Source: Tillus elongatus (taxonomy: Eukaryota > Arthropoda > Insecta > Coleoptera > Cleridae). From it: DNA of 64,000 bases. Within the stretch, counting starts at the first letter, position 1. The number at the start of each line of letters is the position of its first letter. The position numbers were made by a program, and so were the translations under genes. The notes beneath the pieces are model-generated. The model was not told the DNA's origin. It made no database searches and saw only the letters and a program-made list of their open reading frames with translations. Location: NCBI GenBank assembly GCA_964006375.1, contig OZ023270.1:52123120-52187119 (forward strand). Direction: 5' to 3'. Shown here piece by piece: positions 11,682-23,763 of this stretch.

Positions 11682-12105
11682 TTGTTGTTTTTCGAATTTG
11701 GTCAAACTACACCGTTCGAAATAAACGTTTAAACGTAAGGATTATGACCAAGTGGAAATATACTCACATGCATTTTTATCACGCAACTGGTATGGTGCGG
11801 GTCAAAATGACCGAGGTGCTACATTAATATCTAACACGCACGCGCTCAAAATGGCAACTGCCACTGGAATATAGTTAATGATAAATCAGGAAGGTACTGA
11901 ACTGCGCTGAACTCTGGCGGACAAAGTAAGAAGTATGAGCAGTGATATTTCATCTCAGCGGCGATTGAACCCGCTCCTTACCAGTTAAGGGTTAAGACCA
12001 GAAAAAATAATATGTAACATCAAAAAAATTTAAAAAATTGAAAATATCTCGTAAACCGTTTTGGACATCCCCATAGTGGCCCTCCTTATCTTGAACACAC
12101 TGTAT

Positions 12106-12406
12106 AGGTATATAGATATCTCTCATTAGGTCATATGACTTTGGATATTAAAAATTTAGTTTTAGTTTATCCTTTCGTAATTAATATATTGGGCAGCGAT
12201 AATGAAAAAATGTTATTAACAGGAATTGTTATCAAATTATTACACAAGATTTTCTGTGTCGCATTAAAGACAAAAAATAAAAGAAAGTGTGTGTCTTCAA
12301 AACAATTATCAGTAAAATGGAAACAACCTTGTAATAATAGAATTTCAATAAATTTGACTGCAGAAATCGATACGGTGGGTTAAAATGCATTGAAAAACAT
12401 ACATTT
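12106..12406. other. Unassigned sequence after mariner-like relic 1
   Basis: AT-rich. An 82-codon open frame at 12135-12383 has no recognisable motif. Confidence 0.4.
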
Positions 12407-12482
12407 TAGTGAATTTTCTTTAAAAAATTCACTAATGAGGAGGTCCCGACTTTTGCATATTGAAAAAAAATTCTTCCAATGG
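12407..12482 (+). mobile_element. HINE 5' fragment abutting PLE sequence
   Basis: TAGTGAATTTTC...AAAAATTCACTAATGAGGAGGTCCCGACTTTTGC matches the first 75 bases of the family, then the sequence switches abruptly to PLE code at about 12483. Confidence 0.6.
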
Positions 12483-12576
12483 TAAACAGACCACAGTCTT
12501 GTCTCTCTTCTAAAAGTCGCAGATTCAGCTAACATTTTCTTTGTTTTATGTTTATTGAAAAAATTTTCCACTAAGC
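12483..12576 (-). pseudogene. Old PLE (copy A), post-RT fragment
   Basis: Minus-strand translation gives NKHKTKKMLAESATF and then, in another frame, KTVVCLP. These match NKHRTKKLISECTTF and KFVCLP of the intact PLE at 37843-40712. The upstream half of the same copy lies beyond the LINE at 15813. Joining the flanks across the LINE restores the expected order, so this is one interrupted element. Confidence 0.75.
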
Positions 12577-13101
12577 AGAGTTTTTTTTTATTTTATTTAT
12601 TTCGACAACACACCACGAGGGCTTACAGCCTAAATACTATCGTACCGTGGGTGTCGACAAGGAGGAAAGAGACAACTTGTTAATTTTTGACTTGATGGTT
12701 TGGAGGTTCGGGGGAGAAGGAAAAACATGTGCTGGTAAGGAATTCCACAACTTGGAGGTCCTTGGAAGTCCTCGGGACAAAAGAGCGGGCATAACAAGAT
12801 GTTCTATGTTTGGTGACCTGGACAGTAAAAGGGTGCATTCGCTCTGTTCCCCTGGTAGATCTGTTGGGGGCAGCAGGTGGAGGAACTATGGAAGAAAGCT
12901 CCTCTGAGCAGTGCCCGTGCAGATATCTATAAAAGAGAGAGAGGTCACCAACGGCACGTCGGTGGGCAAGGGATGGCAGCCTTTGGGTGAGGGTAGGGTC
13001 ACCGATGAGACGTATAACTCTCTTCTGAATGGAGTCCAGGATAGCGAGTGTAGAAGCGGCAGCAGCACCCCAGATGTGGGAGCAGTATTTGAGGTTTGGT
13101 C

Positions 13102-14657
13102 TTATTTGTGAAGTATATAAGGTATAGAGATTAGCTGGTGAAAAGTATTTGCGAGCCCGGAAGAGGATTTATTAGCAGCAGCTTCTGCAATTGATGTGAC
13201 ATGTTGGTGCCAATTGAGATTTCGATCCACAGAAATGCCAACAAGTGAAAAGGACTCATTACTTTGAATAACTTGGTTGTTTATTGTGATGGGTCTAGGG
13301 CTGGTGTATCTCTTATGAGAAAGAAAGCAAGACTGTGGGGTTGAATTGTACAAGATTTCTACTTCCCCAGTCTAATATTTTTTGGAGATCCACGGAGATA
13401 GAAGCCTCCATGAGCCTGCGATCCTCATCTAATTGGGCTAAAGAGAAAAGCTTAGAATATTGTATATTTGAGTGGAGGGTGCTGTCGTCCGCGTAACTGT
13501 GAACTGGGTTGGATGTGCAAGAGAGGAGGTCATTGGTGTGGAGAAGAAACAAAGTAGGGGCTAAAGCTGAACCTTGAGAAACTCCTGCATTAATTGGATA
13601 CAGTTTAGAGGAATGGCCATCAACGACAACAGAAATGCTCCGGTTGGAGAGGAAATTTGCTGTCCACGTACAGAGTTTTGGTGGTAGGCCATAGGCCTAA
13701 AGTTTATTAAGCAGCGCTGCGTGCCAGACCTGGTCGAATGCTTTGGATATGTCTAGAGCGACAATCTGGGATTCACCGTGTAGTTCCATAGACTTGTTCC
13801 AAGAATGGGTGACAAAGGAAAGGAGGTCGGCAGTTGATCTGCGCTTACGGAATCCATACTGCCTGTTGTGGATTAGACTGTGTTTTTCAAGAAATTTGAG
13901 TAATTCGGTGTTTATATACTTATCCATCATTTTAGAGGCGATTTAAAGGAGAGAAATAGGTCTGTAGTTGCTAGGAAGCGCTTTGGATCCTTTCTTGGGG
14001 ACGGGTTGTACTCGAGCAGTTTTCCAGTTACTAGGGAATATGCCTCTATTGTAAGATGTCTGAAAACAGACGAGTCAGGACAGGAGCAAGTTCTGGTGCG
14101 GATTTTTTGAGAACAATTGCTGGGACCTCGTCAAGGCCAGAGGCTTTCCTGGTATTAAGAGAAGAGAGCATCTTTCGTACCTTTTTAGTTTTGAAAATGA
14201 TATCAGTCATTTTATGCGCGACATTGGGGCCTGTTGGTGGTTGAACATGTGGAGGTGGGTTGAGAGTAGAATTGCCGGCGAACAACGAGGCAAAAAGTTC
14301 AGCCTTGCCCAGGGCGGTAGAAACAATTTCATCCCCTGAGACAAGAGGTGGGAACGTGCTCTTGCAGAAATTATTCCTAATAGATTTAGCAAGAGTCCAG
14401 AAGGGTTTGCTGGCGTTGGAGTTTAAGAGGACTTTGTTTTTGATGTGGTTATTAAACGAGTTTTTTGCCGCAGAAAGAATGCGGACATAGCAGTTTCTTG
14501 CGTCGTTAAATGCTTGACGGTTTTCTTGACTGGGATTGTGTAGAAGCTTTTTGTGAGCTTTGACCTTTTCAAGTCTGGCCTTGTCACAGGATTTAGAGAA
14601 CCAGGGCTTTCGAGTGGCTGCAGAGGTTTTCTGTGTACGTGGAATAAATAATTCCAT
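13102..14657 (-). pseudogene. LINE reverse transcriptase, broken
   Basis: A linker with RKPWFSKSCDKAR leads to KASGLDEVPAIVLKK, the start of the RT fingers (14046-14657). Next are NRQYGFRKRRSTADLL and LDISKAFDQVWHAALL (13697-13930), then the catalytic YADD box in HSYADDSTLH (about 13490), then a thumb-like region with the frame lost again near 13340. Order and motifs fit the CR1/Jockey/L2 group. At least three frameshifts separate the pieces, so this copy is inactive. The 3' end, including the usual C-terminal RTSKLWNSLP motif, is better preserved in the fragment at 48683-49459. Confidence 0.75.
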
Positions 14658-14876
14658 GCCAGCTTGGATAATTTCGGTGACGTTTTGTGAGATATCAGAG
14701 GGGTCAGAATGAGAGAAGCAGACAGACGCTCATGGAAATGAGGAAATGTAATCTCGCATTTCGCCCAGTTCGCGGAGTTGTAGTGCCAAACGATACGTGG
14801 CTGTGATGACTGTGTGACCGCGGGTTGCATTGCGCAGGAAGCAGTGACCATGCCGTGGTCTGAGCGACCCAGGGGG

Positions 14877-15594
14877 GGGTGACTGATATCTTATAGCAGT
14901 CAGGATTTGTAGTAAGAAGGAGATCCAAGGGATTTGAGCTGTGTGTTGGGATGCGAGGAAAGTAAGTAGATTGCTGAACCATATTGGCTAAAGAATTGCT
15001 GACTGCAAAGGCCTCCGCTGCTCTTCCTTGTGGATCGGTTTTTGAAGATCCTAGCCATTCCTTATTATGGACATTGAAGTCACCAAGAATAGTGACTTCG
15101 GAGGAAGGGTATTCAGAAATCAGATGGTCGGTTTTTTCAGAAAGGTAGTCAAAAAGCTGAACAAAGTTGTTGTCAGAAGGTGCCCGGTAAATGCAACAGA
15201 AGAATTTAGTTGCAGCCCTGAGAGAGAGTTTTATCCATAGTATGTCTCTTCTTCCAGCTTCTAAATTAAGGAGTCTGGTGCAGGGTAGATTGCTACGGAC
15301 GTACGCGCACACGCCTCCATGCAATCTAAAAGAAGTAAGGAGCTCATAGTCCGGGAAATTAAGGTGATTAGTGATTGTTTTTGCACTGATTTGAGTTTCG
15401 GTGAGGAAGAGGAGTTGGGGCCTATTAGCCTGGAGGAAATGGTGGACGGAGTTCAGGTTAGAATTTAGGCCACACATATTCGAGAAGAATATGTTAAATC
15501 TTGATGTTGGCGCCCCCTGTACACCCTTCTCCCGGAGATCCGAATGGAGGGTTATTTTACCTCCGGAATCTTTTGTACAAGGAGGAGCCATCAT
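14877..15594 (-). pseudogene. LINE endonuclease domain
   Basis: Starting from the likely ORF2 Met at 15594 (MMAPPCTKDSG), the frame shows NIFFSNMCGLNSN, LFLTETQIS with the catalytic Glu, GGVCAYVRS, CCIYRAPSDN and TILGDFNVHNKEW with the catalytic Asp/Asn pair. This is the apurinic/apyrimidinic-type endonuclease that nicks target DNA for target-primed reverse transcription. The frame is lost near an eight-G run (about 14869-14876), where a one-base change would shift it. Confidence 0.75.
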
Positions 15595-15812
15595 AATTTT
15601 GCTGATAAGGGAAACCGACTCATACACCAGAACTGGAAACGTCCGTTGGGACTTCACCGGCCCCTTGATGTAAGGGGTGGTACCTCCTCGGACATGAAAA
15701 AAATCCTTTACTATCACGTAAAGGAAAATTCCACTACCACCTACCATATTGCAAGTATACCACACCAGCCAACTATTAAAGAGCTGACCAGCTTTAGAAC
15801 TTGCGCTAAGAG

Positions 15813-16233
15813 TAACCATTATACTTAGCTACATTCCTAATATAATCCAGTTCTCTGTTGTATCTTTCTTTATTTAAGCTGTTTTTTTGTGGAAAACTAT
15901 TGTGTGAGTCAATCGAAATGTAGCTCATAGTAGTGGTTGCCTTTTTGTAGATGTTAAATTCTAAAGTGTCTCTATTTTTGGTGTTTAATACATCAACATG
16001 GATACATTTGTATTAAATACTGCGAAAACACCGCCCACATGACGAAACTATGCATTTGTAAAATCTGATTCAATTCTACCAAAGAAAATGTTTGCAATGA
16101 ATGGCGAAAGGGGGTGCTCATTGCTGTGCCATGGGTTTGTTAAAAAATTCATTAGCAAATTGAAAACGACTCATGAAAAGATTTGTTAACTTTATATATT
16201 CTTTGCAGACCTCTTCATCTACGCTATTCATTT
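15813..16233 (-). pseudogene. Old PLE (copy A), RT palm and connector fragment
   Basis: Minus-strand reading gives [10 protein letters not shown] and FQFANEFF, then after frameshifts VFAVFNTN and RELDYIRNVAKYNG. All are colinear with the intact PLE (VCKEYL, FQFNNEFF, IFAVFDTN, YIKNVARYNG). The catalytic YVDD box is degraded to VGG-like sequence. Bounded on the left by the LINE and on the right by a HINE that splits the frame between LLK and NSVDEEVCK. Confidence 0.75.
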
Positions 16234-18400
<2,167 letters not shown>

Positions 18401-18668
18401 TTTTTAATAAATGGTTTAAATACGTTAGTGTTTCTTTTATGGGGACGAGGTCACATTAAACGATATTAAAACCTCACCTTCAACCAATTTAATATTTCTA
18501 ACTTTATTAATACATTCAAGTGAATTTGAGACTGGAAAACTTCTTTGTTTGATAGGCAAGCCTTTAAATTGTATAGCCATTTCGCTATATATTCTATGTC
18601 TGGGAATCTATAGTTGAAACAATAGGTCTCACCGATTTTCTGTGTTTATGGATTTTCGGGAGACAATT

Positions 18669-18671
<3 letters not shown>
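18401..18671 (-). pseudogene. Old PLE (copy A), N-terminal RT fragment
   Basis: Minus-strand frames give CLPKIHKHRKSVRPIVS and TIDSQT, then AKWLYN-like sequence, a degraded S-F-D region and VPIKETLTYLNHLLK. The intact PLE reads CLPKIHKPGKLMRPIIS, AIDSPT, AKWLSN and VPTKQTLEYLEELLK at the same places. The frame continues at 16233 beyond the HINE. Confidence 0.75.

Positions 18672-18747
<76 letters not shown>
18672..18747. repeat. (TA)n microsatellite
   Basis: About 38 TA units at the 5' edge of the PLE copy A fragment, 120 bp downstream of ABCD exon 1 in gene sense. Confidence 0.9.
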
Positions 18748-18748
<1 letters not shown>

Positions 18749-18867
18749 CATGTGCCACTTTCGTGAAACACTCTGAATTTTGGGTTCTCATTTATCAGTA
18801 GTGTAATCGCCAATGTATTTAAATAAATAAGGTAACCCTGTTATATTATTGCCAAAAAGTTACTCAC

Positions 18868-19984
18868 CTGTTCCAGACCAGACATATTTCATTAAAAACT
18901 GTTCCAACATGACGAACCACAACTTAACTGCAAACATATGCTCCATATGTTGTACGAGAATTCTATATGTGCTCTTTAAATGGCTTTGCTCGACTCTATG
19001 CCCACCATAAAACGCAATTTCTTCGGCGTTCGCTACTATTCTTGAGTGCACGTGTCTTAAATAACCCTTTTTCTCTGCTTCTTGTGCTACTAACTGGCCG
19101 AATTTCGGCGATACTAGTCGTAAAAGCAACGCAGAAAACACAACTACACCAGAAATTATCACTGGGCCAGCGATCAAGTTAGCATTCCGCGACCTGACCA
19201 AATTTGCCAACGCTATTGTCATAAGCAGGATATCAAACATTGGCTTGGTGATTTGTCCGTAAAGGTGAGATACAGTGGAAGCTACAGTTTCAATATCGTC
19301 AGTCAATCTTTGAGCACAATTATCTAGCCTACCATCCAGCACCGTTACCCTATAATAGCTCTGGTTTTTAAAGTACAGTTTGTAAGAATGTTCCACTAGT
19401 CTCGAACGAAAACTTAAAGCGATCTTACTTTCCAAGTACCTAATCATGCTGTTAATAAAAGTTGCTGGAACAGCAACTGCAAACCATTTCATTAACTGCT
19501 TTATAAAATTTTTCGGCTCTTTCCTTACTATATATTTCACTATAGCGCCCTCTAAATTGGCGACATAAATACTGAGGAATGTACGTAGAAAAAGAAATGC
19601 TGTATGACCAGATAAGAGAGCAATTTCTCTGCAAAAGATTCCGGGAATCATTATTCTCACCAATTTAATAAATTGCATTATAAATTGGAGGTTGAGAGCT
19701 GGTATAGAATTACGAAGCCTCTGTCTTCTAGAAAGGTAAGCTTTGTTCGCTTTAGCATCCCCATTTTGTTCAATCACACCATCGTTTTTGACTAGATTAT
19801 TGTTGATGCTTACGTCATTCTGTTTGTAATCTTTTTTTGAAAGACAACTTTCAACAATGGGATAACCCACTTTGTACCCATAAGCAAAAATTGCGGTAGC
19901 AATTATTGCCCCAGATACCACAGTACGATTCTTATTTAGGGTCTGCTCGCCCTTTGCAATAAACTTTGAAATTACTGCTGGCAT
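18868..19984 (-). CDS. ABCD: ABCD-type peroxisomal half transporter, exon 1
   Basis: This encodes 372 codons plus one base, starting MPAVISKFIAKGEQTLNKNR at the ATG 19984-19982. Recognisable ABCD1/ABCD2 features are RTFLSIYVANLEG, RYLESKIALSFRSRLVEH, LYFKNQSYYRV, DNCAQRLTDDIE, LVSPKFGQLVAQEAEKKG, the EAA-like NAEEIAFYGGH and FVMLEQFLMKYVWSGTG. Several hydrophobic helices are present, as expected for a peroxisomal half transporter that dimerises to import very-long-chain acyl-CoA. The donor GTGAGT lies at 18867-18862. It resembles ABCD1/2 rather than ABCD3, whose EAA motif reads differently. The frame has no internal stop; this is the one clearly intact host coding region. Confidence 0.93.
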
Positions 19985-20109
19985 TTTACGTAATTTTGTT
20001 CAATTTACTGTCTCGTTAATAAAAACAAACGTCTTCGAGCTGCTGGCAAAAATTCATAGTTACGTAGGACATGATGCTCGCACTTTCTTCTTCATTTTTT
20101 CCCCTCGTT

Positions 20110-20126
20110 CGTTGAAAAACTGTAAC
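20110..20126 (-). other. Possible splice acceptor in the ABCD 5' UTR
   Basis: On the minus strand a T-rich tract ends in GTTACAG at 20126-20120, about 135 bp upstream of the ABCD start codon. It fits a 3' splice site of a leader intron, but no upstream exon was identified. Confidence 0.25.
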
Positions 20127-20235
20127 AAAAAAATGAATTAATAAATAAAGAGGCTACTACTGCAATTTAAATTTAATTTAAAACTAAGTGAATTTGAAAA
20201 GAATAAATTATCAATACTTTGAAATTTTACGAGTG

Positions 20236-20370
20236 AAGATTGGACCTATGATGAGCACTGATAAGTACAATTTGGAGAACCCAATTCATCACAATATAGT
20301 TTCTAGACCTGACGATCGTTTCGCTAACGAAGTTAGCGTTATCAGAGCGATGAATTAACTAAGCGATTAA
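20236..20370 (+). mobile_element. PLE terminal fragment with decayed hammerhead motif
   Basis: The words GATGAGCACTGATAAGTAC, TTTGGAGAACCC and GACGATCGTTTCG match the 5' end of the PLE at 37843-40712. On the minus strand the hammerhead layout is present: CTGATAA (core, with A in place of the essential G8), a stem II pairing GCTAAC with GTTAGC, GAAA, and helix III ACGATCGT. The outer part of stem I pairs AATTCATC with GATGAATT. The core substitution predicts loss of self-cleavage. It lies about 250 bp upstream of the ABCD start codon. Confidence 0.6.
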
Positions 20371-20640
20371 AAACTAGAACTACTATTTATATGTTAGTTG
20401 CCAAGCAGTTGCGAACAGCGTCCTCTACGAAGGTAACAGACAAACCCCCTTCCCCTGCCACTGTTCAGCCTTAAATCCATGTGATTAAAATTGCATACCT
20501 GCTTTTGTAAAACTGTGTCGTTATCAAATATTCCTTCTAAGAAGGACACATTGATTATTAAGATAACAAATAGTTCGAACAATGGACTACCCAGAACCGA
20601 ATTTACTCTATTCTTTCAAACATTTTTGTTCAAATTTCTA
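20371..20640. other. Unassigned sequence upstream of ABCD
   Basis: Contains no recognised element or promoter motif that I can defend. Confidence 0.4.
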
Positions 20641-20641
20641 A

Positions 20642-20642
<1 letters not shown>

Positions 20643-20682
<40 letters not shown>
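20643..20682. repeat. Short (TA)n at the PLE-B boundary
   Basis: About 19 TA units immediately precede the terminal repeat of the next PLE, which may have inserted next to or into the TA tract. Confidence 0.8.
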
Positions 20683-20684
<2 letters not shown>

Positions 20685-20999
20685 GTTTGCTGTACGTTTG
20701 TAATTTCTTATTGATTTGCGTGGACTGCAGTTTCGAATCGTCTCGGTGGATCATCAGCACGCTACTGACTGGGATCGCTCCTGTGTGGTCGACGTCTGAG
20801 ATTGTACGTGGCGCATGCGCCGTGAGCTTCTATTGGTCGGTTTCCTGTTCTCTTATTGGTTGTGCCTTCGGACTGCCTCCTGTCTTGATCACCGTGGTTT
20901 GATAATTTGTCTATTTGTATGGCCTTTATTAAGTTTTGTTTAAATGTTTGTACTTGGATTTGTTCTGGCATTAATTGTTTCTTATTGTTTGTTTGTTGA
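20683..20999 (-). repeat. PLE-B 3' pseudo-LTR
   Basis: Matches the right copy at 23440-23763 over its whole length with scattered differences and a small deletion (GTGTATCGGT present only in the right copy). Confidence 0.8.
20718..20762 (-). ncRNA. Hammerhead ribozyme motif in the PLE-B 3' pseudo-LTR
   Basis: Minus-strand order: stem I GCGTG, core CTGATGA, stem II region, GAAA, helix III ACTGCAGT, cleavage base C, stem I partner CACGC. The core is intact. Stem II (ACC with GAT) is weakened compared with the right copy, so activity may be reduced. Helix III is only a palindrome, as in minimal PLE ribozymes that are thought to work better as dimers. Confidence 0.75.
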
Positions 21000-21029
21000 A
21001 TGTAGTATTGTTCCCAGATTTCCATTTTT

Positions 21030-23281
21030 TGTGGTCTTTAACATATTCCACTAGTTGTAATTGGGTGATGTCTGGTTTTTGGTGTTTTGTGTTGTGAATG
21101 TGTGTAGCTACGTTTGATTTGTAGCTACGTATGTGGATTTTATCTAATGCTGTTATATGCTCCTTGAATCTTGTTTCTATTGAATTTTTTTGTCATTCCT
21201 ATGTATTTTTTATTGCATGTGTTACATTATATTTGATATATTCCGTTTAATTCATGTGGGTTGTGTTCTTGTTTTTTATTTATTTTGTTTATTATTTTGT
21301 TATTGGTTTTGTAGCTCATTTTTAAGTCATATTGTTTAAGTGTTTGTTTTATCTTTTTGATGTGGTGATTATAAGTGAATGTTGTGTATTTTGTGTTTGT
21401 TTCTGGATTTATTGATTTGTTTGTTTTTGATTTGTTTTACTAACTTTTCTATTGTTTTCTTGTTGTATCAATTTCTTTCTGCTATTTGTATTATGATGTA
21501 CTCCTTTTCTCGTTCGTCGTTATGGAGTGGTACATTTAGCATTATGTTTATTAAGTATCTGTATGCGGCCATTTTGTGTGTATGTGGGTGTAGTGAGTGT
21601 TTAGGTATAGTGATGCCTGTTTGTGTAGGTTTTCTGTATATTTTGTATTTAATCTGGTTTTCTTTTCTGATTAGTGTTAAGTCTAGGAAGTTTATGGTGT
21701 TGTTTGATTCTTTTTCTATTTTAAATTTTATGTTTTTGTTAATTTGGTTTATTTTTTTCGAGGACATTGTCTATGTTGGTTTTTTTATTGTCGTACATTA
21801 TTAATATCGACGTATCTTATCCATTTGATGTTTGGGTCTGTATCTTTTATTATGGTGTTGATTTTATCTTCTAACTGTTGTATGTATACTTCTGCCATGA
21901 TGCTTGATAGTGGAGATCCTATTGGTAGTCCGTCTTCTTGGATGTAGTATTCTCCGTTGAACTCAAAGTAATTTTGTTTTAAATGATGTTTAATATTTCA
22001 CTGATTTGTTGTTTTTTATTGTTATTTTGTATTTTATTTTCGATTATATTTGTAGTTTCGTTAATTGGTATATTGGTGTACATATTTGTTATGTCAAATG
22101 AGGCAAGTCTTGTGTTTTTATTTATGTTTTCTAGTTTATGCACTAGTTCTATGGAATTTTTTATGTTAAATTTGTTTTCTAGTTGTATTCCTTGTTTTAG
22201 TTCTTGGTCCATTTCTTTTGCTATTTTGTATGAAGGTGCATCTTTGAAGTTGATGAGTGGTCATATTGGGTATCCCGTTTTGTGTATTTTTATTATTCCT
22301 GTCATTGGTGGTGCTTTAGGGTTGTTGTTATAATAATGTGTTGTTTTTTGGTTGAATATTGTCTTGTGTTTTTTATGATGTTTAATATTTGATTTTGGAA
22401 TTTTTCGTTTAGTTTCTTGCATTTGTTTGTTGATATGAAAGTGTTTATTTTTTCTATATAGTCCTGTGTTTTTATTGCTATTAGTGCGTCGCTTTTATTT
22501 GTTTTTGCTATTGTTATGTTCTTATATGTGACTTTGTTTCTTATTTGTTTGATCATTTTTTCATGTGCATGGTTTTTTGATTTAGTCTTGTCAATAATTC
22601 TGTTTATTTCTGTTGCTAGTTGGTTTTTCAGTGATTCTAAGTTTGGGCTATTTATTGAGTTTATCGCGTGTTGTGTGTCCACTATTATGTTCTCTATTGT
22701 AGATTTTTTTGTATCTGAAAAGTTGGTTTTTATGTTGTTTTCTATGAAATCTTTTTCTTCTTTTGTGAATTTTGTGTCTGTTATGTTTATGAATCTATCC
22801 TGAAATATGTGGTGTGTTGTGGTTGTTATGTTTACATTATCTAGTTTGTTCTTTTTAAGGTTGTGTAATTTTTTGTTTATTTTCTCTAATTTGTGTTTAT
22901 AATCGGTTTTTATGTTGTTCATTATATTGTTATATGTTTGTGTCCATGTGTCATATTTCATCTGGTTTGCTAATAAGATATGTAGTCTATATAATTTTTT
23001 TGTAAGTGTGGTTATGTTGCTGTATTGAAGTTTGATTTCGTTCGTGATATATAGTTTTCTGCTTGTGTTTGGGTGTATTTGGCCGTATTGGTATGGTTAT
23101 GAACAGTGATTTTAGCGTATTTTGGTGTTAACTTGTGTCTTAAGCATTCTCTATTGAAGTATATGTTGGCTTTGTTATAATATATCTTCCTGTAAGTATT
23201 TTTGAATAATTTGATGTTTGTCTGTATGTTATCGCTGTCATGTTGGCCATTTTGTGTGTTATTATCTTGTGTTGTGTTCAT
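21030..23281 (-). pseudogene. PLE-B RT and GIY-YIG polyprotein, decayed
   Basis: In gene order: an N-terminal region with ECLRHKLTPKYAKI (about 23130); a coiled, lysine-rich region with KNITIAKTNKSDALIAI (22302-22961); PKAPPMTGIIKIHKTGYPI (about 22280), equivalent to the PKIHK box; RLASFDITNMYTNIPI (about 22090); EDGLPIGSPLSSIMAE (about 21910) and a YVD box (about 21800). NFLDLTLIRKENQIKYKIYRKPTQ follows. Finally a GIY-YIG nuclease with CNTCNKKYIGMT and, after a frameshift, TRFKEHITALD (21080-21250). This is the order of Penelope RT plus endonuclease. At least four frameshifts are visible. Confidence 0.75.
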
Positions 23282-23439
23282 GTTTCTGAAATTTTCCCTA
23301 TTTTGTAGTCACTCACTGTACACGTGTTATTCGTATGTTCGTTACTGGTGTTAATTATTTGTGCGTTATTGCCTTGTGTGGCTTTAATATCTTTTGGAAT
23401 ATTGCACTACACTGTAATCACTTTTTAAATATACACTTG

Positions 23440-23763
23440 ATTTGTTTGCTGTACGTTTGTGATTTCTTATTGGTTTGCGTGGACTGCAGTTTCGAACCGT
23501 CCCGGTTTATCATCAGCACGCTACTGACTGTTATCGCTCCTGTGTGGTCTACGTCTGAGATTGTACGTGGCGCATGCGCCGTGAGCTTCTATTGGTCGGT
23601 TTCCTGTTCTCTGATTGGTTGTGCCTTCGGACTGTGTCGTGTGTATCGGTCTACTGTCTTGATCACTGTGGTTTGATAATTTGTCTATTTGTATGGCCTT
23701 TATTAAGTTTTGTTTATATGTTTGTACTTGGATTTGTTCTGGCATTAATTGTTTCTTATTGTC
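23440..23763 (-). repeat. PLE-B 5' pseudo-LTR
   Basis: Right member of the direct repeat pair. It ends at 23763, where the sequence changes to the unrelated repeat family B. Confidence 0.8.
23477..23521 (-). ncRNA. Hammerhead ribozyme, canonical, in the PLE-B 5' pseudo-LTR
   Basis: Minus strand: GCGTG pairs with CACGC (stem I, 5 bp). The core CTGATGA is followed by stem II AACC-GGGAC-GGTT, then GAAA, then helix III ACTGCAGT and the GTC cleavage triplet. Every invariant core position is present. This is the best-formed ribozyme in the window. In PLEs such motifs are known from the terminal repeats and are believed to process transcripts. Confidence 0.85.

Larger units (their letters stand above)
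8226..11991 (-). mobile_element. piggyBac-like element with TTAA target duplication
   Basis: The ends are a perfect 13-bp inverted repeat, CCCTTAACTGGTA at 8226-8238 and its complement at 11979-11991. They are flanked by TTAA at 8222-8225 and 11992-11995, the hallmark target site of piggyBac. The transposase runs on the minus strand and is interrupted by a 1.7-kb Helentron-like insertion (8881-10592). The host sequence on both sides is the mariner-like relic, so this insertion is younger than that element. Near each end a GCGGGTCAAAATG string is repeated, a likely internal binding repeat. Confidence 0.9.
6540..12105 (+). mobile_element. Mariner-like relic 1, split by a piggyBac element
   Basis: The left terminal sequence near 6540-6572 (AAGCTCAATAAGGGGGC) and the reverse complement of 12065-12105 (GTTCAAGATAAGGAGGGCC) are similar and read outward-in, so they may be diverged inverted repeats. 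Between them lie transposase remnants up to about 8220, then the TTAA-flanked piggyBac (8226-11991), then the right end. The 5' leader shares CGGTTAAATTAGA and AAAAGTTGCG with mariner-like relic 2 (61396-63055), supporting one family. Boundaries are approximate. Confidence 0.55.
12581..15812 (-). mobile_element. CR1/Jockey-group LINE inserted in PLE copy A
   Basis: A non-LTR retrotransposon on the minus strand with endonuclease, reverse transcriptase and a 3' tail of (A/T)AAA repeats ending at 12581. AGAG flanks both ends (12577-12580 and 15809-15812), and the PLE frame continues across it (RNVAKYNGYS...). The first ATG of the 5' frame (near 15819) is PLE-derived, so the element itself starts just inside. 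A second, 5'-truncated copy of the 3' end lies at 48683-49459. Exact clade is uncertain from motifs alone. Confidence 0.8.
20683..23763 (-). mobile_element. Penelope-like element B with direct terminal repeats
   Basis: Two direct repeats of about 320 bp (20683-20999 and 23440-23763) flank a degenerate RT and GIY-YIG coding region, all on the minus strand. Shared strings include GTGGCGCATGCGCCGTGAGC and TCTATTTGTATGGCC. This is the pseudo-LTR layout of PLEs. Each repeat encodes a hammerhead ribozyme fold. The coding region is extremely AT-rich with many frameshifts. I see no clear target duplication. Confidence 0.8.

Noticed and set aside
12135..12383. 82-codon open frame as a gene
   Set aside because: No motif, low-complexity Lys/Asn/Ile composition typical of AT-rich DNA, and it sits between transposon fragments.
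21379..22803. Plus-strand Phe/Leu-rich membrane-like frames
   Set aside because: They are antisense to the AT-rich PLE-B coding region, whose minus-strand RT and GIY-YIG motifs are clear.
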